In this document: positions 5,788-5,936 of the stretch, in pieces
Layout: each line of letters opens with the position of its first letter
Numbering within the stretch: the first letter of the stretch is position 1
NCBI GenBank assembly: GCA_003485715.1
Contig: DNIF01000125.1
Location: 1-5,936 of the forward strand
Source of the DNA: Gammaproteobacteria bacterium
GTDB taxonomy: Bacteria > Pseudomonadota > Gammaproteobacteria > UBA7966
DNA: 5,936 nt
Direction: 5' to 3'
The notes under the pieces: generated by a model
Told to the model about the DNA's origin: nothing
Databases searched by the model: none
Seen by the model: only the letters and a program-made list of their open reading frames with translations
Made by a program: the position numbers and the translations under genes

Positions 5788-5811
5788 AGGGGCGCGGGGA
5801 TGACTCATCAT

Positions 5812-5914
5812 CGTCATTCCCGCGAAAGCGGGAATCCAGTGTCGTCCCGCCATCGCTGGGCAAGAACTGGATCCCCGCCGCAGTCGCCGCGGGGTAGCGC
5901 CCCAGCACAGCAAC
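5812..5914. repeat. 103-bp direct repeat, copy B (paired REP-like hairpins)
   Basis: Same length and direction as 4986-5088, 95 of 103 bases identical. The first hairpin is perfect: ATTCCCGC-gaaa-GCGGGAAT (5816-5835). The inverted second unit is ctggatccccgccgcagtcg continuing to gcggggtag (5867-5897), with 6-bp arms CCCCGC/GCGGGG at 5873-5878 and 5889-5894. The bases outside the repeat differ (gacca after A, tctgg after B), which marks the right boundary. Confidence 0.9.
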
Positions 5915-5936
5915 TCTGGGCCAGAGGCATCAGCTA

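Noticed and set aside
4986..5914. Integron attC sites or a CRISPR array
   Set aside because: The repeats are palindromic and 103 bp long with only two good copies, lack attC core (RYYYAAC/GTTRRRY) ends, and have no regular spacers.

Overview
The window is GC-rich, bacterial and strongly coding-biased. A two-partner-secretion outer-membrane transporter, a C-terminal VPxPA sorting tail, short REP-like palindromes and a hicBA module together suggest a high-GC proteobacterium, most likely a gammaproteobacterium. That assignment is inference; no rRNA or marker gene is present.

Left part (1-4173, all on the minus strand). Three genes for exported proteins are read right to left. The first is a 259-aa secreted protein with a VPxPA/PEP-CTERM-type sorting tail (3394-4173). 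The second is a 453-aa secreted protein resembling PstS/phosphate-type periplasmic binding proteins (1843-3204), followed by a clear intrinsic terminator (1740-1770). The third is a TpsB/FhaC/ShlB-type outer-membrane transporter (start 1643) whose C-terminal end runs off the left edge. A TpsA substrate might lie beyond that edge but cannot be seen.

Middle part (4174-5167). About 1 kb holds no convincing gene. Its one AT-rich island (4556-4588), read on the minus strand, forms three 11-bp units resembling Pho boxes, followed by a possible sigma70 promoter pointing at the exported-protein genes. A PstS-like gene downstream makes phosphate-starvation control by PhoB a coherent, untested hypothesis. 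Several dyads lie in the presumed long leader. The rest is C-rich on the plus strand, with one potential G-quadruplex motif, then REP-like palindromes.

Right part (4892-5936, plus strand). A hicB antitoxin gene (5168-5374) overlaps by one base a hicA toxin gene broken by an in-frame TAA at codon 53; the rest of the HicA reading frame is intact to 5598. The pair sits between two direct 103-bp repeats (4986-5088 and 5812-5914, 95 of 103 bases identical), each made of two REP-like hairpins. It looks like a toxin-antitoxin module in a repeat-rich, plastic spot whose toxin has been or is being inactivated.
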